A stretch of DNA of 64,000 nucleotides, from NCBI RefSeq assembly GCF_002848265.1, contig NZ_CP025422.1:1642727-1706726 (forward strand). The letters are read 5' to 3'. Shown piece after piece: positions 55,383 through 64,000 of the stretch. The DNA comes from Zhihengliuella sp. ISTPL4 (lineage in GTDB: Bacteria; Actinomycetota; Actinomycetes; Actinomycetales; Microbacteriaceae). A program made the translations under genes and the position numbers. Position 1 is the stretch's first letter; each line of letters starts with the position of its first letter. The notes beneath the pieces are model-generated. The model did not search any database and was not told the origin of the DNA. It saw only the letters and a list, made by a program, of their open reading frames with translations.

Positions 55383-55864
55383 CAGTCGCAGCCGCACCCG
55401 CCGGCGGGCGTCTTCACCATGAAGCACACGTCGCACACGCCGTAGTCGCGCTCGACGGGCTTCGGACTCGCGGGCGTGCGCGGAGCAGCGGGGGTGCGCG
55501 GCGTCGACGAGCGCTTGGCCTTGACGGGCACCTGCGGGGCGAACGTGCTCGGGTGCGTGACGTAGAAGTACGGCGCGCGCCCCTCGCTGGGCTGCAACCG
55601 GAGGCGGGTCGAGCCGACGGTGACGACCTCGTCCTCCGTGAAGCCGTTGGTGTACGTGCGGCCGATGTGCAGCGCCGCGCCGTCGCGGCGGATCGCCTCG
55701 ATGTAGCGACCGCGATCGATCAGCGAGGTCACCCCCACGGCCTCGACGATCTCGGTGATGAACGCATGGTTCACCGGATCGATGCGGTGGGCGCGCAGCG
55801 CCTCGGGAAGCGAGCGGTACGGACGGGAGGTGCCGGCGGGGGTCGGGCCCTGGACTTCATTCAT
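55382..55864 (-). CDS. uncharacterised protein with C-terminal cysteine cluster
   Basis: 160 residues from the ATG at 55864, with GGAAGGG directly upstream. The N-terminal two thirds are mixed alpha/beta (SLPEALRAHRIDPVNHAFI, VVTVGSTRLRL). A Pro/Ser/Thr/Lys linker follows, and the end carries YGVCDVCFMVKTPAGGCGCD with two CxxC/CxC-type pairs that could bind zinc. No named family is recognised. Its stop overlaps the GNAT start, so the two are coupled. It is divergent from the FAD oxidoreductase gene, with overlapping upstream regions. Confidence 0.75.
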   Translation of the reverse strand: MNEVQGPTPAGTSRPYRSLPEALRAHRIDPVNHAFITEIVEAVGVTSLIDRGRYIEAIRRDGAALHIGRTYTNGFTEDEVVTVGSTRLRLQPSEGRAPYFYVTHPSTFAPQVPVKAKRSSTPRTPAAPRTPASPKPVERDYGVCDVCFMVKTPAGGCGCD

Positions 55865-55917
55865 CCCTTCCAGGATCGCACGGCGCAACCCCCTCCGCCG
55901 ACCGCGGGCTCGCGTGC

Positions 55918-55923
55918 GAGACT
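55918..55923 (+). promoter_or_regulatory. -10-like box of a leaderless promoter (FAD oxidoreductase)
   Basis: GAGACT, one change from TAGACT, lies 6 nt before the ATG at 55930. Confidence 0.4.
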
Positions 55924-55929
55924 GGCCGC

Positions 55930-57381
55930 ATGGCACTCGCGACGATCATCGGATCCGGACCGAACGGCCTCGCGGCCGCCGTCTCCCTCGCCCGCGCCGG
56001 CTACCGTGTCCGCGTGCTCGAGGCGGCGGACACGGTCGGCGGCGGCCTGCGCACCCAGGAAGCCACCCTCCCCGGCTTCCTTCACGACGTGTGCTCCGCC
56101 GTGCACCCCGCCGCCGTCGCCTCGCCCTTCTTCCGTGCGTTCGGGCTCGACGAGCGGATCGAGTGGATCCGCCCCGAGATCTCCTTCGCCCATCCGCTGG
56201 ACGGAGGCCGTGCCGCCATCGCCTGGCGCGACATCGAGCGCACCGCCACCGGGCTCGGCATCGACGGGGACGCGTGGCTGCGCCGACTCCGCCCCCTCAG
56301 CACCCATATCGACGGCGTCACAGACTTCACCGGGAACCAGCTCCTCCGTCTCCCGCACGATCCGATCACCGCCGTCCGCTACGCCATCCGCATGCTCGAT
56401 CAGGGCACGCCGCTCGCGCGCGCCGCCTTCCGCACCGAGGAAGCGGCAGCGCTCATGGCCGGAGTGGTCGCGCACGCGAACTCCCCGCAGCCGACGCTCG
56501 CCGGCGCCGCGGCCGGACTGCTGCTGGCCGGACTCGCCCACGCCGGGGGCTGGCCCTACCCCCGCGGAGGCTCGCAGGTGATCGCGGACGCCCTGATCGC
56601 CGACCTCGAGGCCCACGGCGGCACGATCGAGACGGGCGCCCGCATCACCGACCTCACCACGCTGGACTGGGGCGACCCCGACCGGGGAGACGTGCTGCTG
56701 CTCAACACGTCCCCCCGGCTCGCGCTCACCCACCCGGACATCCCGGCCTCGTACGCGCGCGCCCTCCGCGGCTACCGCTACGGCGCCGCGGCGGCCAAGG
56801 TCGACTTCGCGCTCGACGGACCCGTCCCGTGGGCGAACGAGCACGTGCGGAGCGCCCCGACCGTGCACGTCGCCGGGACGAGGGACGAGGTGTGGAACAG
56901 CGAGAACGCCGTCGCCGTCGGCCATGTGTCCGAGCGCCCCTACGTCCTGGCCGTCCAGCCCTCGCTCTTCGACCCGACGAGGGCGCCCGACGGCAAGGCC
57001 GTGCTCTGGGCGTACATCCACGTGCCGAACGGCTCCGACCTCGACCCGACGGAGCTCATCACCGCTCAGGTCGAGCGTTTCGCGCCGGGATTCCGCGACC
57101 GGATCCTCGCCCACCACGCGGTGCCGGCCTCCTCTCGCGAGGCCATCAACCCGGCCGAGATCGGCGGCGACATCTCCGGCGGCGTCTTCGACATGCGTCA
57201 GGCTCTGCGCCGTCCCGTCCTCTCCCCCGCCCCGTGGCGGACGCCGATGCCGGGCATCTATCTCGCGTCGGCCTCGACCCCGCCCGGCCCCGCGGTCAAC
57301 GGCATGGCCGGATGGCACGCGGCGCACACCGTGCTCCGGGACGCGGGCACGCCCGCGGAACTCGGCGACCTGTTCGGCTGA
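55930..57381 (+). CDS. phytoene-desaturase-like FAD/NAD(P) oxidoreductase
   Basis: 483 residues. The dinucleotide-binding GSGPNGLAAAVSLARAGYRV sits at the N-terminus, followed by GGGLRTQE. The C-terminal FAD motif is LASASTPPGPAVNGMAGWHAA. The layout is that of CrtI/PYROXD2-like amine- or polyene-oxidoreductases, but no carotenoid genes are nearby, so the substrate is open. It is likely to be transcribed leaderlessly, and the LigC-type gene follows 43 nt later. Confidence 0.87.
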   Translation: MALATIIGSGPNGLAAAVSLARAGYRVRVLEAADTVGGGLRTQEATLPGFLHDVCSAVHPAAVASPFFRAFGLDERIEWIRPEISFAHPLDGGRAAIAWRDIERTATGLGIDGDAWLRRLRPLSTHIDGVTDFTGNQLLRLPHDPITAVRYAIRMLDQGTPLARAAFRTEEAAALMAGVVAHANSPQPTLAGAAAGLLLAGLAHAGGWPYPRGGSQVIADALIADLEAHGGTIETGARITDLTTLDWGDPDRGDVLLLNTSPRLALTHPDIPASYARALRGYRYGAAAAKVDFALDGPVPWANEHVRSAPTVHVAGTRDEVWNSENAVAVGHVSERPYVLAVQPSLFDPTRAPDGKAVLWAYIHVPNGSDLDPTELITAQVERFAPGFRDRILAHHAVPASSREAINPAEIGGDISGGVFDMRQALRRPVLSPAPWRTPMPGIYLASASTPPGPAVNGMAGWHAAHTVLRDAGTPAELGDLFG

Positions 57382-57412
57382 CCCGACCCTTTCCCCCGCC
57401 CGCCGCCCGGTC

Positions 57413-57418
57413 CAGGAT
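57413..57418 (+). promoter_or_regulatory. -10-like box of a leaderless promoter (LigC-type gene)
   Basis: CAGGAT lies 6 nt before the ATG at 57425. It departs from TAGNNT at the first base. Confidence 0.4.
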
Positions 57419-57424
57419 GGGTAC

Positions 57425-58468
57425 ATGCGCTACGAGATCCCGGCCCCCATGCTCGCCAAGGCCGTCGCGGCCGTCCCCGATCCGGACAAGACGCCCGGCG
57501 GTCTGCTCTACGAGCCGAAGTGGGACGGCTTCCGCGGCCTCATCGCGTGGGACGGCGAGACGGTCGAGATCGGGTCCCGCGGGGCGAAGCCCCTCACCCG
57601 CTACTTCCCGGAGCTCGTCGACGCGATCCCGCAACTGCTGCCCGTCCCCTGCCTGCTCGACGGCGAGATCGTCGTGGCGACGGGTCCGCATGGCGCGCAG
57701 CGCTTGGACTGGGAGGCTCTCAGCCAGCGCATCCACCCGGCCGCCTCCCGCGTCGCGAAGCTCGCCACCGAGACCCCGGCGATGTTCATCGCCTTCGACC
57801 TGCTGGCCTCCGGGGAGGACGATCTGCGCGACCAGTCGTTCGAGACGCGGCGGGCACGACTGGAGACGCTCATGGAGTCCGTGGAGCACCCGCTCCACCT
57901 GACGAGGACCACCCGCGATCAGGACGCCGCCGTCCGCTGGCTGGAGGAGTTCGAGGGCGCGGGGCTCGACGGTGTCGTGGCCAAGCCGCTGGCGCAGCCG
58001 TATGCGCCGGGAAAGCGCACCCTGTTCAAGATCAAGCACGCGCGGACCGCCGACGTCGTCGCCCTCGGCTACCGCATCCACAAGTCCGGTACCGGCGTCG
58101 GGTCGCTGCTCGTCGGGCTCTATGACGCCGACGGCGCCCTGCGCCAGGTCGGCGGCGTCGCGGCGTGGAGCGACGCGAAGCGGAAGCAGCTCGTGGAGGA
58201 GCTCGCGCCGCTCGTCGAGCGCGACGAGGACGGCGCGGCCGTGACCGGCGAGGGTGAGCGGTCGCGGTTCAGCGGGTCGAAGGATGTCTCCTTCGTGCGG
58301 CTGCGTCCCGAGCGGGTGTTGGAGGTGCGGTACGACCAGCTCGAGGGCGCCCGCTTCCGCCACACGGTGCAGTTCGAGCGGTGGAGGCCGGACCGCGACG
58401 CCCGCTCCTGCACGTACGACCAGCTCGACACCGTCGACGGCTACGACCTCGCCGACGTCCTGAGCTGA
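57425..58468 (+). CDS. ATP-dependent DNA ligase, LigC type
   Basis: 347 residues: nucleotidyltransferase domain plus OB domain, with no extra domains. Adenylated Lys is K32 in YEPKWDGFR (motif I). LDGEIV (motif III), FDLL, DGVVAK (motif IV) and FKIKHART (motif V) follow. Size and layout match mycobacterial LigC rather than the multi-domain LigD. It seals nicks in base-excision or short-patch repair. The stop codons of this gene and of the convergent polymerase gene are 6 bp apart. The polymerase is its expected partner. Confidence 0.92.
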   Translation: MRYEIPAPMLAKAVAAVPDPDKTPGGLLYEPKWDGFRGLIAWDGETVEIGSRGAKPLTRYFPELVDAIPQLLPVPCLLDGEIVVATGPHGAQRLDWEALSQRIHPAASRVAKLATETPAMFIAFDLLASGEDDLRDQSFETRRARLETLMESVEHPLHLTRTTRDQDAAVRWLEEFEGAGLDGVVAKPLAQPYAPGKRTLFKIKHARTADVVALGYRIHKSGTGVGSLLVGLYDADGALRQVGGVAAWSDAKRKQLVEELAPLVERDEDGAAVTGEGERSRFSGSKDVSFVRLRPERVLEVRYDQLEGARFRHTVQFERWRPDRDARSCTYDQLDTVDGYDLADVLS

Positions 58469-58474
58469 GCGCTC

Positions 58475-59545
58475 TCAGTCGTCGACGGGGTTGCCGTCGG
58501 CGTCCCAGTTCGCGGCGTTCTTCTTGCTCGGCTGCACGCGGGGCGGCTCGCCCGGCATCTTCGGGAACTCCGGCGGGAAGGGCAGCTCCCCGAGGCCGTT
58601 CGCCGTGTCGCGCTCCCACCACTCCAGGAGCGTGTCGATACGTCCGGGCTTCGCCTGCATGTCGGCCCACGGGTCGCCGACCTCGTCGAGCCGCTGCGGG
58701 ACGGTCCGCACGGTGAAGCCGCGGGGGTCGAGATCGTCGAGCTCCTCCCAGTGCACGGGCGTCGCGACGGTCGCACCGGGGAGGGCTCGCGGACTGTAGG
58801 CACCGGCCATCGTGCGGTCGCGGTTGGCCTGGTTGAAGTCGACGAAGAGGCGCTCGCCGCGCTCCTCCTTCCACCAGTTCGTCGTGACCCGGTCCGGCAT
58901 CCGGCGTTCGAGCTCCCGGCCGGCGGCGATCACGGCGTGCCGCACGTCGAGGAACTCGTGGGTCGGCTCGATCGGGGCGAAGACGTGCAGGCCGCGGTTG
59001 CCGCTCGTCTTCGCGAACGCCTCCAGCCCGGCTTCCCGCAACACCTCCCGCAGAGCGTGGGCGGCGGGGACGGCCTCGGCGAACCCGGTGCCCGGCTGCG
59101 GGTCGAGGTCGATCCGCAGCTCGACCGGGTTGTCGGAGTCGGTCGCCAGCGATGCCCACGGGTGGAAGACGATGGTGTTCATCTGCACCGCCCAGACGAT
59201 CGCGCTCGTGCGGTTCAGGACGATCTGGGGATGCCGTCGGCCGCTGTTGTACGTGACCGTGACGGCGTCGACGAAGTCCGGTGTGCCCTTCGGCGGATTC
59301 TTCGAGAAGAACCCCTCCGGCCGCGGTCCTCCGGGCGTCCCCACGCCGTCCCGGAAGCGCTCCAAAGACACCGGGCGGTTGCCGTTCGCCGAGAGGAACG
59401 GCACCGACACGAGCTGCGCGTACTCGGCGAGCTCGGCCTTGGTGATGCCGAGGTCGGGCCAGACGATCCGGTTCGGGCTGGAGAGCGCGACCTCACGCTC
59501 TCCGTCGGTGTCGGAGACGGTCAGGGTCACGCGTTCTGAGGCCAT
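58475..59545 (-). CDS. LigD-type polymerase domain protein (Prim-PolC-like)
   Basis: 356 residues, archaeo-eukaryotic primase fold. Metal-binding carboxylates are D146 and D148 (RIDLDPQPG) and D236 (FVDFNQANRDRT). TSGNRGLHVFAPI is the His/Arg nucleotide segment, and RTMAGAYSPR is present. It stands alone, without ligase or nuclease domains. In mycobacteria the Prim-PolC gene is likewise beside ligC on the opposite strand and fills gaps in excision repair. No ku gene is seen in this window. Confidence 0.9.
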   Translation of the reverse strand: MASERVTLTVSDTDGEREVALSSPNRIVWPDLGITKAELAEYAQLVSVPFLSANGNRPVSLERFRDGVGTPGGPRPEGFFSKNPPKGTPDFVDAVTVTYNSGRRHPQIVLNRTSAIVWAVQMNTIVFHPWASLATDSDNPVELRIDLDPQPGTGFAEAVPAAHALREVLREAGLEAFAKTSGNRGLHVFAPIEPTHEFLDVRHAVIAAGRELERRMPDRVTTNWWKEERGERLFVDFNQANRDRTMAGAYSPRALPGATVATPVHWEELDDLDPRGFTVRTVPQRLDEVGDPWADMQAKPGRIDTLLEWWERDTANGLGELPFPPEFPKMPGEPPRVQPSKKNAANWDADGNPVDD

Positions 59546-59611
59546 GCTCCGACCCTAGGGGGCGGTCACGACCCGCGGAACCCCCGGCAGGCCCGCGGTG
59601 TCCGCGCGCCG

Positions 59612-60751
59612 TCAGTCCTCGATCCGCACCGCGCGCACGAGTACCGGAGCGAGAGCATCGCGCTCCACCACGATGGAGGGCCCTGCGGAGTCGATGATGA
59701 CGCCGGCCATCTCGGAGTGGCTGGAGAGCACCTTGGCGAGCTGCTCCGGCTCGAACGGCAACGGACGGTCGCCCCGGCCGAGCGCGATGACCTCGAGCGG
59801 GTGCGAGAAGAGCTGGAGGAAGCGACGGCCGTCGGCGGTCTGGGCCTCGGCGATGCCGACCTGGCCTGTGCCGGATCCGTCGTTCACCGCCACCCACATG
59901 CGCGTCGTGGCGAGAGCCTCCCCGACCTTGACCGGCGAGTCCTGCTCCCGCGGCGCCGCGAGCAGCGCCTTCACGGTCATGTCGACGTCCGCCTGCTCCA
60001 GCGTCTTCTGCAGGAGCTCCGTCGGAAAGACCACGCGGTGCGGCGCCGACGCGTTGTCGATGATGAGACCCGCGAAGTCGCCGGAGACGACCTGCTGCAT
60101 GACCGAGGTCGTCGGCTGGGCGACCGCTGAGGTCGCGGACGGGTCGGCTTCGAGCTGCACGGAGTCGCGGACGGCGGCCGCCGAGCTGAACGCCAGCATG
60201 AACTGCCGCTCTCCATCGCGCACGACGGCGACGGCCAGCGGCTTGCCCTCGCTGATCTGCGCACGGGCATCGCCGTTCACGCGGATGTAGAGGTGACCCT
60301 GGAGGGCCTGGCGGAGGACCCCGAGGAGCTGCTCGTTCGAGGCCCCCGCCTCGATCTGCGCCAGGGACTCGCGCAGGAGGACGTTGTCCTTCATCCCCGC
60401 CACGGTCTCGGTCTGCTCCGGCGGGAGCGCGGGAGCGAGCGGGAGCTTCCGCTCGGCCGCCGGTGCCGCGGGCTCCGCGGTGGAGCTCGGCGGCGTCGGC
60501 GCGGCAGCGGGCGCCGCGGCTGCCGCCGCGGCCTCCGGATCCGGAAGCGCGACCTCGGGCCCGGCTTCGGCGCCGACACCGCGGAACGCCTGCACCGAGA
60601 TGCCGACGGCGGGCGATGCCTCGACCGTCGGAGCCTCCCCCTCCTCGGTCGCCGTGCTCGCGTCCTCCTCGGTCTCGGCCACCGGACCGGCGGAGGGGGT
60701 GGGAGCGACGGCGTCGTCGCCGGACTTCTTGCGGCGGGAGAAGAGGGCCAT
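59612..60751 (-). CDS. SseB-domain protein
   Basis: 379 residues. A basic start (FSRRKKS) leads into an acidic Ala/Pro/Glu-rich disordered region (about 12-115). Two SseB N-terminal-type domains follow, at about 118-245 and 250-375, the second with ALGRGDRPLPFEPEQ. SseB domains occur in enhanced-serine-sensitivity proteins of unknown mechanism. TAGGCT lies 7 nt before the ATG (60759-60764), again a leaderless layout. It is 44 nt upstream of the 3' end of the helicase gene on the same strand, but is probably transcribed separately. Confidence 0.82.
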   Translation of the reverse strand: MALFSRRKKSGDDAVAPTPSAGPVAETEEDASTATEEGEAPTVEASPAVGISVQAFRGVGAEAGPEVALPDPEAAAAAAAPAAAPTPPSSTAEPAAPAAERKLPLAPALPPEQTETVAGMKDNVLLRESLAQIEAGASNEQLLGVLRQALQGHLYIRVNGDARAQISEGKPLAVAVVRDGERQFMLAFSSAAAVRDSVQLEADPSATSAVAQPTTSVMQQVVSGDFAGLIIDNASAPHRVVFPTELLQKTLEQADVDMTVKALLAAPREQDSPVKVGEALATTRMWVAVNDGSGTGQVGIAEAQTADGRRFLQLFSHPLEVIALGRGDRPLPFEPEQLAKVLSSHSEMAGVIIDSAGPSIVVERDALAPVLVRAVRIED

Positions 60752-60758
60752 GGGAGCC

Positions 60759-60764
60759 AGCCTA
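60759..60764 (-). promoter_or_regulatory. -10 box of a leaderless promoter (SseB gene)
   Basis: Minus-strand TAGGCT lies 7 nt before the ATG at 60751. Confidence 0.5.
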
Positions 60765-60795
60765 ACCGTGTCTCCCCGCCCTCTTCGCCGTGACG

Positions 60796-63249
60796 TCAGA
60801 GCTTCTGGATCGGCGCGACCTTGATGAGCAGCTTCTTCTGCCCGGCGGTGTCGAACCGGACATGGGCGATGCGCTTGGCCCCTTCGCCGGTGACGGCGTC
60901 GACCCGACCCTCACCGAAGTCGTCGTGGCGGATGCGGTCGCCGGCGGCGAGCTCGAGGTCGCCGTTGTCACGCATCTTGGCGGTGACGCGGTTGGGGATC
61001 TTGTCCATCGCCGTGGAGAGCGGCTTGAGGGACTCTCGCGGCAGGGCCTTCACGCCGAAGCGGTCGCCGGAGCCGCCGGAGCGACGGGCGTTCAGCGCCC
61101 GCGACTGCATGCCCCCGCGGGAGTTCACGTCGCCCGGGGACTGTCGCCAGTCGATGAGGGAGGCCGGGATCTCCTGCAGGAACCGGCTGGGCATCGCGAC
61201 CGTCACCTCGCCGAACTGCGCGCGGGTCATCGCCAGGGACAGGTGCAGACGCTTGCGGGCGCGGGTGATGCCCACGTAGAACAGGCGCCGTTCCTCCTGC
61301 GGGCCCCCGGGCTCTCCCGCCGAGATGCGGTGCGGGATGAGGTCCTCCTCGACGCCGGTGACGAAGACGGCGTCGTACTCCAGGCCCTTGGCGGTGTGCA
61401 TCGTCATGAGCGAGACCGACCCGGATTCGTCGTCGAGGTCGTCCGCATCGGAGACCAGCGCGACCTCGGTGAGGAAGTCGGTGATGGTGCCCTCGGGGTT
61501 GTTGCGCGCGAAGTCGCGGGTCACGGCCACGAACTCGTCGAGGTTCTCCACACGGGCCTCGTCCTGCGGGTCGCGGCTGGCACGCAGCGCGTCGAGATAG
61601 CCGCTCTTGGAGAGCAGCAGGCTGAGCCCGTCCGCCACGGAGGTGGGCGGCGGCACCTCCCCCGTCGGCGGGAGCATGATCGCCGTCGCCTCGGCGAGCA
61701 CGGCGTCGAGCTGGGCGATGGCGGCCTGGATCTTCGGGCCTACGCCGAGCTGGCCCGGCAGCGACAGGGCATCGCGGAAGGAGATCCCGTGCTCCTCGGC
61801 GAAACGGGCGATGGCGGTCTCGGTGACGTCGCCGATGCCGCGCCGCGGCTTGTTGAGGATACGGCGCACCGCCATCTCGTCGGCCGGGTTCGCGACCGCC
61901 ACGAGGTAGGCCAAGGCGTCCTTGATCTCGGCGCGCTCATAGAACTTCGTGCCGCCCATGATCTTGTACGGCACGGCCGAGCGGATGAAGATCTCCTCCA
62001 GGGCGCGGGACTGCGAGTTCGTGCGGTAGAAGACGGCCATCTCGGAGTACGGCATGCCCTTGCGGTGCAGGGCCTCGATCTCGTCGGCGACGAACTGCGC
62101 CTCGTCGTGCTGCGAGTAGCCGGTGAAGCCGATGATCCGGTCGCCCTCGCCGCGGTCGCTCCAGAGCTTCTTGTCCTTGCGGTCGAAGTTGTTGCCGATC
62201 ACCGCGTTGGCCGCGGAGAGGATGTTCTGCGTCGAGCGGTAGTTCTGCTCGAGCAGCACCACCTTGGCACCGGGGAAGTCGCGCTCGAACTCGCTGATGT
62301 TGCGGATGTCGGCCCCGCGGAAGGCGTAGATCGACTGGTCCGAGTCACCCACCACGGTCAGCGACGCCCCGGCCTCACCGGCGCCCGGTGCCGGCTCGGG
62401 GTCGGGCTCGAAGATCATCATGCCGTTGGCGGCATACGGCTCCGGTGTCGCACCGACGCCGGACACCGGACGGGTGAGCTCGTGGATGAGCGCATACTGC
62501 GCGTGGTTGGTGTCCTGGTACTCGTCGACGAGGATGTGTCGGAAGCGGCGGCGGTAGGTGTCGGCGACCTGGGGGAACGCCCGGAACAGGTAGACCGTCT
62601 GCCCGATGAGGTCGTCGAAGTCGAAGGCGTTGGCCTTCTGGAGCTGCCGCTGGTAGTCGGCGAAGACCTCGACGAAGACGCGTTCGGCCGGGTCGCTCAT
62701 GTTGGCCTGGCGGGCATAGGCCTCGGCGTCGGAGAGCTCGTTCTTGAGCTTGGAGATACGCCCCTGCACCGCCGCCGGGGTGAGGCCGTAGGCATCGGCC
62801 TCGTGCTCCTTGACCAGCCGCTTGATGAGGGCGCGGGAGTCGCCGGAGTCGTAGATGGTGAAGTTCTTGGTGAATCCGAACTGCTGCGCCTCGCGGCGGA
62901 GGATCCGCACGCACGCGGAGTGGAACGTCGAGATCCACATCCCGCGCGCGGCGTCGCCGATGAGCCCCTCGACGCGCTCGCGCATCTCGCCGGCGGCCTT
63001 GTTGGTGAAGGTGATGGCGAGGATCTGGCTCGGCCACGCTTCCCGGCTGCGCAGGAGCGAGGCGATGCGACGCGTGAGCACGCTCGTCTTGCCCGAGCCG
63101 GCGCCGGCGACGATGAGCAGCGCGGGGCCGCGATAGGTGACGGCCTCGAGCTGCTGGGGGTTGAGGCCGGCGAGGAGGTCGTCCTGCGCGGGGGCGCCGG
63201 AGGAGCGGGGGCCGACGGAACCGGGGACGATGAGAGGGGCTTCGGTCAT
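60796..63249 (-). CDS. pcrA: UvrD/PcrA superfamily 1A DNA helicase
   Basis: 817 residues. Walker A GAGSGKT (49-55), ITFTNKAAGEMR (motif Ia), VDEYQDTN (motif II, about 249), GDSDQSIYAFRGA (motif III), QNYRST (IV), TMHTAKGLEYD (V) and YVGITRARKRL (VI) are all present. A 30-residue Pro/Glu/Gly-rich insert (about 275-305) lies between motifs II and III. The C-terminal domain ends with HDDFGEGRV and a Tudor-like RNA-polymerase-contact segment typical of PcrA. It unwinds DNA 3' to 5' in nucleotide excision repair and clears replication conflicts. GAGAGG lies just before the ATG. Confidence 0.96.
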   Translation of the reverse strand: MTEAPLIVPGSVGPRSSGAPAQDDLLAGLNPQQLEAVTYRGPALLIVAGAGSGKTSVLTRRIASLLRSREAWPSQILAITFTNKAAGEMRERVEGLIGDAARGMWISTFHSACVRILRREAQQFGFTKNFTIYDSGDSRALIKRLVKEHEADAYGLTPAAVQGRISKLKNELSDAEAYARQANMSDPAERVFVEVFADYQRQLQKANAFDFDDLIGQTVYLFRAFPQVADTYRRRFRHILVDEYQDTNHAQYALIHELTRPVSGVGATPEPYAANGMMIFEPDPEPAPGAGEAGASLTVVGDSDQSIYAFRGADIRNISEFERDFPGAKVVLLEQNYRSTQNILSAANAVIGNNFDRKDKKLWSDRGEGDRIIGFTGYSQHDEAQFVADEIEALHRKGMPYSEMAVFYRTNSQSRALEEIFIRSAVPYKIMGGTKFYERAEIKDALAYLVAVANPADEMAVRRILNKPRRGIGDVTETAIARFAEEHGISFRDALSLPGQLGVGPKIQAAIAQLDAVLAEATAIMLPPTGEVPPPTSVADGLSLLLSKSGYLDALRASRDPQDEARVENLDEFVAVTRDFARNNPEGTITDFLTEVALVSDADDLDDESGSVSLMTMHTAKGLEYDAVFVTGVEEDLIPHRISAGEPGGPQEERRLFYVGITRARKRLHLSLAMTRAQFGEVTVAMPSRFLQEIPASLIDWRQSPGDVNSRGGMQSRALNARRSGGSGDRFGVKALPRESLKPLSTAMDKIPNRVTAKMRDNGDLELAAGDRIRHDDFGEGRVDAVTGEGAKRIAHVRFDTAGQKKLLIKVAPIQKL

Positions 63250-63335
63250 GACCTCTCGAGTCTAGGCGGCGGCACCGACATCGCGGTCCGCGTCGGCGGA
63301 GGGGTGCAGGCGACCGCCCGCACCCCTCCGCCCGA

Positions 63336-64000
63336 TCAGGCGGTGCGCTTCCGACGGCGCAGCGCGAGGGCCCCGGTCGTGAGGAGCATCAGCGCGAGCG
63401 CGGTGGCGGCCACCGGCAGGTCCGCTCCGGTCGCGGCCAGCCCCGCGCCCGCGGCGGTGACGCGCAGGTCGGCCCAGCCGAGGAGCGTCCCGTCCGCCGC
63501 GTAGACGGCGATGCGGTGCGCGCCCAGCGGGGCGTCCATCGGAACGGTGACCGTGAGGGCCCCCGTCGCGGAAAGGGTCCCGGCCGCCAGACGGACCGGG
63601 TCGGAGTACAGCCAGACCTCCGCCCGCGCTCCCGCGGCATCCGCGCCGACCGAGACGGTGACCCGCTGCCCCCGTGCGGCCACCGCCGGATCGACGGTGA
63701 CGCCGTGGCGGTTGCCGTCCACGAGCTCCGTGCCGGGGAGCGGCGGGTTCTCCCCACCAGGGTTCTCGCCGCCGGGGTTCTCCCCACCGGGGTTCTCGGC
63801 GCCTGTGCCGCCCGGCAGCGTGCCGGTGCGCAGCGCCTCCGAGGCGAAGCCATCGGCGAACCACCACACCGGACGCTGTCCGTCGACCGCGAGCGACGCG
63901 GGAGCCGTGGCGAAGCCCTCGTTGTTGATATCGGGCATGCCGGCGGGCCGCGCGTAGTGGGCGATCCCGGGCCGGGCGGTCCCGTTCAGGGTGAGCTCGG
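63336..64000 (-). CDS. sortase-anchored surface protein, C-terminal part only
   Basis: The 5' end lies beyond the window; about 221 residues are visible and the frame is open to the edge. The first visible residues (ELTLNGTARPGIAHYARPAG, then MPDINNEG) resemble the end of an esterase-like phytase/beta-propeller domain. A linker of GGENP repeats, an Ig-like domain (about 90-175) and a wall-sorting signal follow: LAATG, a hydrophobic helix and RRRKRTA. LAXTG is the class E sortase motif of actinobacteria. The protein is therefore probably exported and wall-attached. The ATG at 63938 is internal to the frame and not the start. Confidence 0.8.
   Translation of the reverse strand, partial: ELTLNGTARPGIAHYARPAGMPDINNEGFATAPASLAVDGQRPVWWFADGFASEALRTGTLPGGTGAENPGGENPGGENPGGENPPLPGTELVDGNRHGVTVDPAVAARGQRVTVSVGADAAGARAEVWLYSDPVRLAAGTLSATGALTVTVPMDAPLGAHRIAVYAADGTLLGWADLRVTAAGAGLAATGADLPVAATALALMLLTTGALALRRRKRTA
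63746..63805 (-). repeat. four 15-bp tandem repeats (GGENP linker)
   Basis: Four units of the form GGTTCTCCCCACCGG (plus-strand sequence), the last one diverged. On the minus strand they encode Gly-Gly-Glu-Asn-Pro repeats in the surface protein linker. Confidence 0.8.

Noticed and set aside
60790..63504. 904-codon open frame antisense to the PcrA/UvrD gene
   Set aside because: All helicase motifs lie on the minus strand; the plus-strand product has no recognisable domain.
63336..63938. Complete 200-residue secreted protein starting at 63938
   Set aside because: The frame is open to the window edge and the upstream codons continue the same domain, so the visible part is a fragment.

Overview
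The window is GC-rich, almost gap-free actinobacterial chromosome. It most likely comes from a member of the Microbacteriaceae, probably Microbacterium. Supporting signs are the high-GC codon use, a monomeric NADP isocitrate dehydrogenase, a DUF6350 membrane protein, an SseB-domain protein, a class E-type LAXTG sorting signal, LigC/Prim-PolC-type repair genes, and many genes whose start codon lies exactly 6 nt after a TAGNNT -10 box (leaderless transcripts). No tRNA, rRNA, CRISPR array, insertion sequence or prophage was seen.

Region 1 (1-14954) is an aromatic-acid catabolic island. It holds a ThDP enzyme, a PhzF protein, a VOC protein, a MobA/phenol-hydroxylase-type flavin monooxygenase divergent from an IclR regulator, an MHS-family MFS importer, and a tight operon: FAH-RraA fusion, GntR regulator, hpaE, hpaD, hpaH, hpaI. 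The operon matches homoprotocatechuate (3,4-dihydroxyphenylacetate) meta-cleavage. All recalled active-site residues of the HpaD dioxygenase are present at a constant offset. Ring cleavage and lower-pathway steps would end in pyruvate and succinic semialdehyde.

Region 2 (14955-20105) holds glyA-folD behind a ZTP (pfl) riboswitch, then a GH20 hexosaminidase coupled to nagA. Region 3 (20106-24880) holds a membrane-anchored ECF sigma/zinc-finger fusion with a 21-unit PVD repeat, a YrdB protein, a GlcD-type oxidase and a Nudix enzyme.

Region 4 (24891-32837) is the most unusual part. nagB, a ROK sugar kinase and a ROK repressor lie downstream of a 1090-residue fusion of an N-acyl-D-amino-acid deacylase with a GH20 beta-hexosaminidase. 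The fusion is translationally coupled to a D-serine/D-threonine deaminase-type PLP enzyme. RidA diverges 25 bp away from back-to-back leaderless promoters. Together these genes look like a salvage route for glycoconjugates carrying both amino sugars and D-amino acids, such as cell-wall fragments. This is inference.

Region 5 (32838-49898) holds an L,D-transpeptidase, icd, a GNAT, a coiled-coil protein, and a heterodimeric ABC exporter preceded by a 21-codon leader peptide and a hairpin (a possible attenuator). These are followed by the alkylation-repair pair (AlkA/Ada-type and MGMT), purH, purN, a DUF6350 protein and a purine permease. Region 6 (49916-64000) holds sucCD, an internally duplicated orphan protein, a TetR/acyl-CoA dehydrogenase pair, a GNAT gene, a FAD oxidoreductase, a convergent LigC/Prim-PolC pair, SseB, PcrA/UvrD helicase and the C-terminal end of a sortase-anchored surface protein cut by the window edge. 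Two copies of a 61-nt hairpin repeat sit directly behind stop codons at 14130 and 54837.
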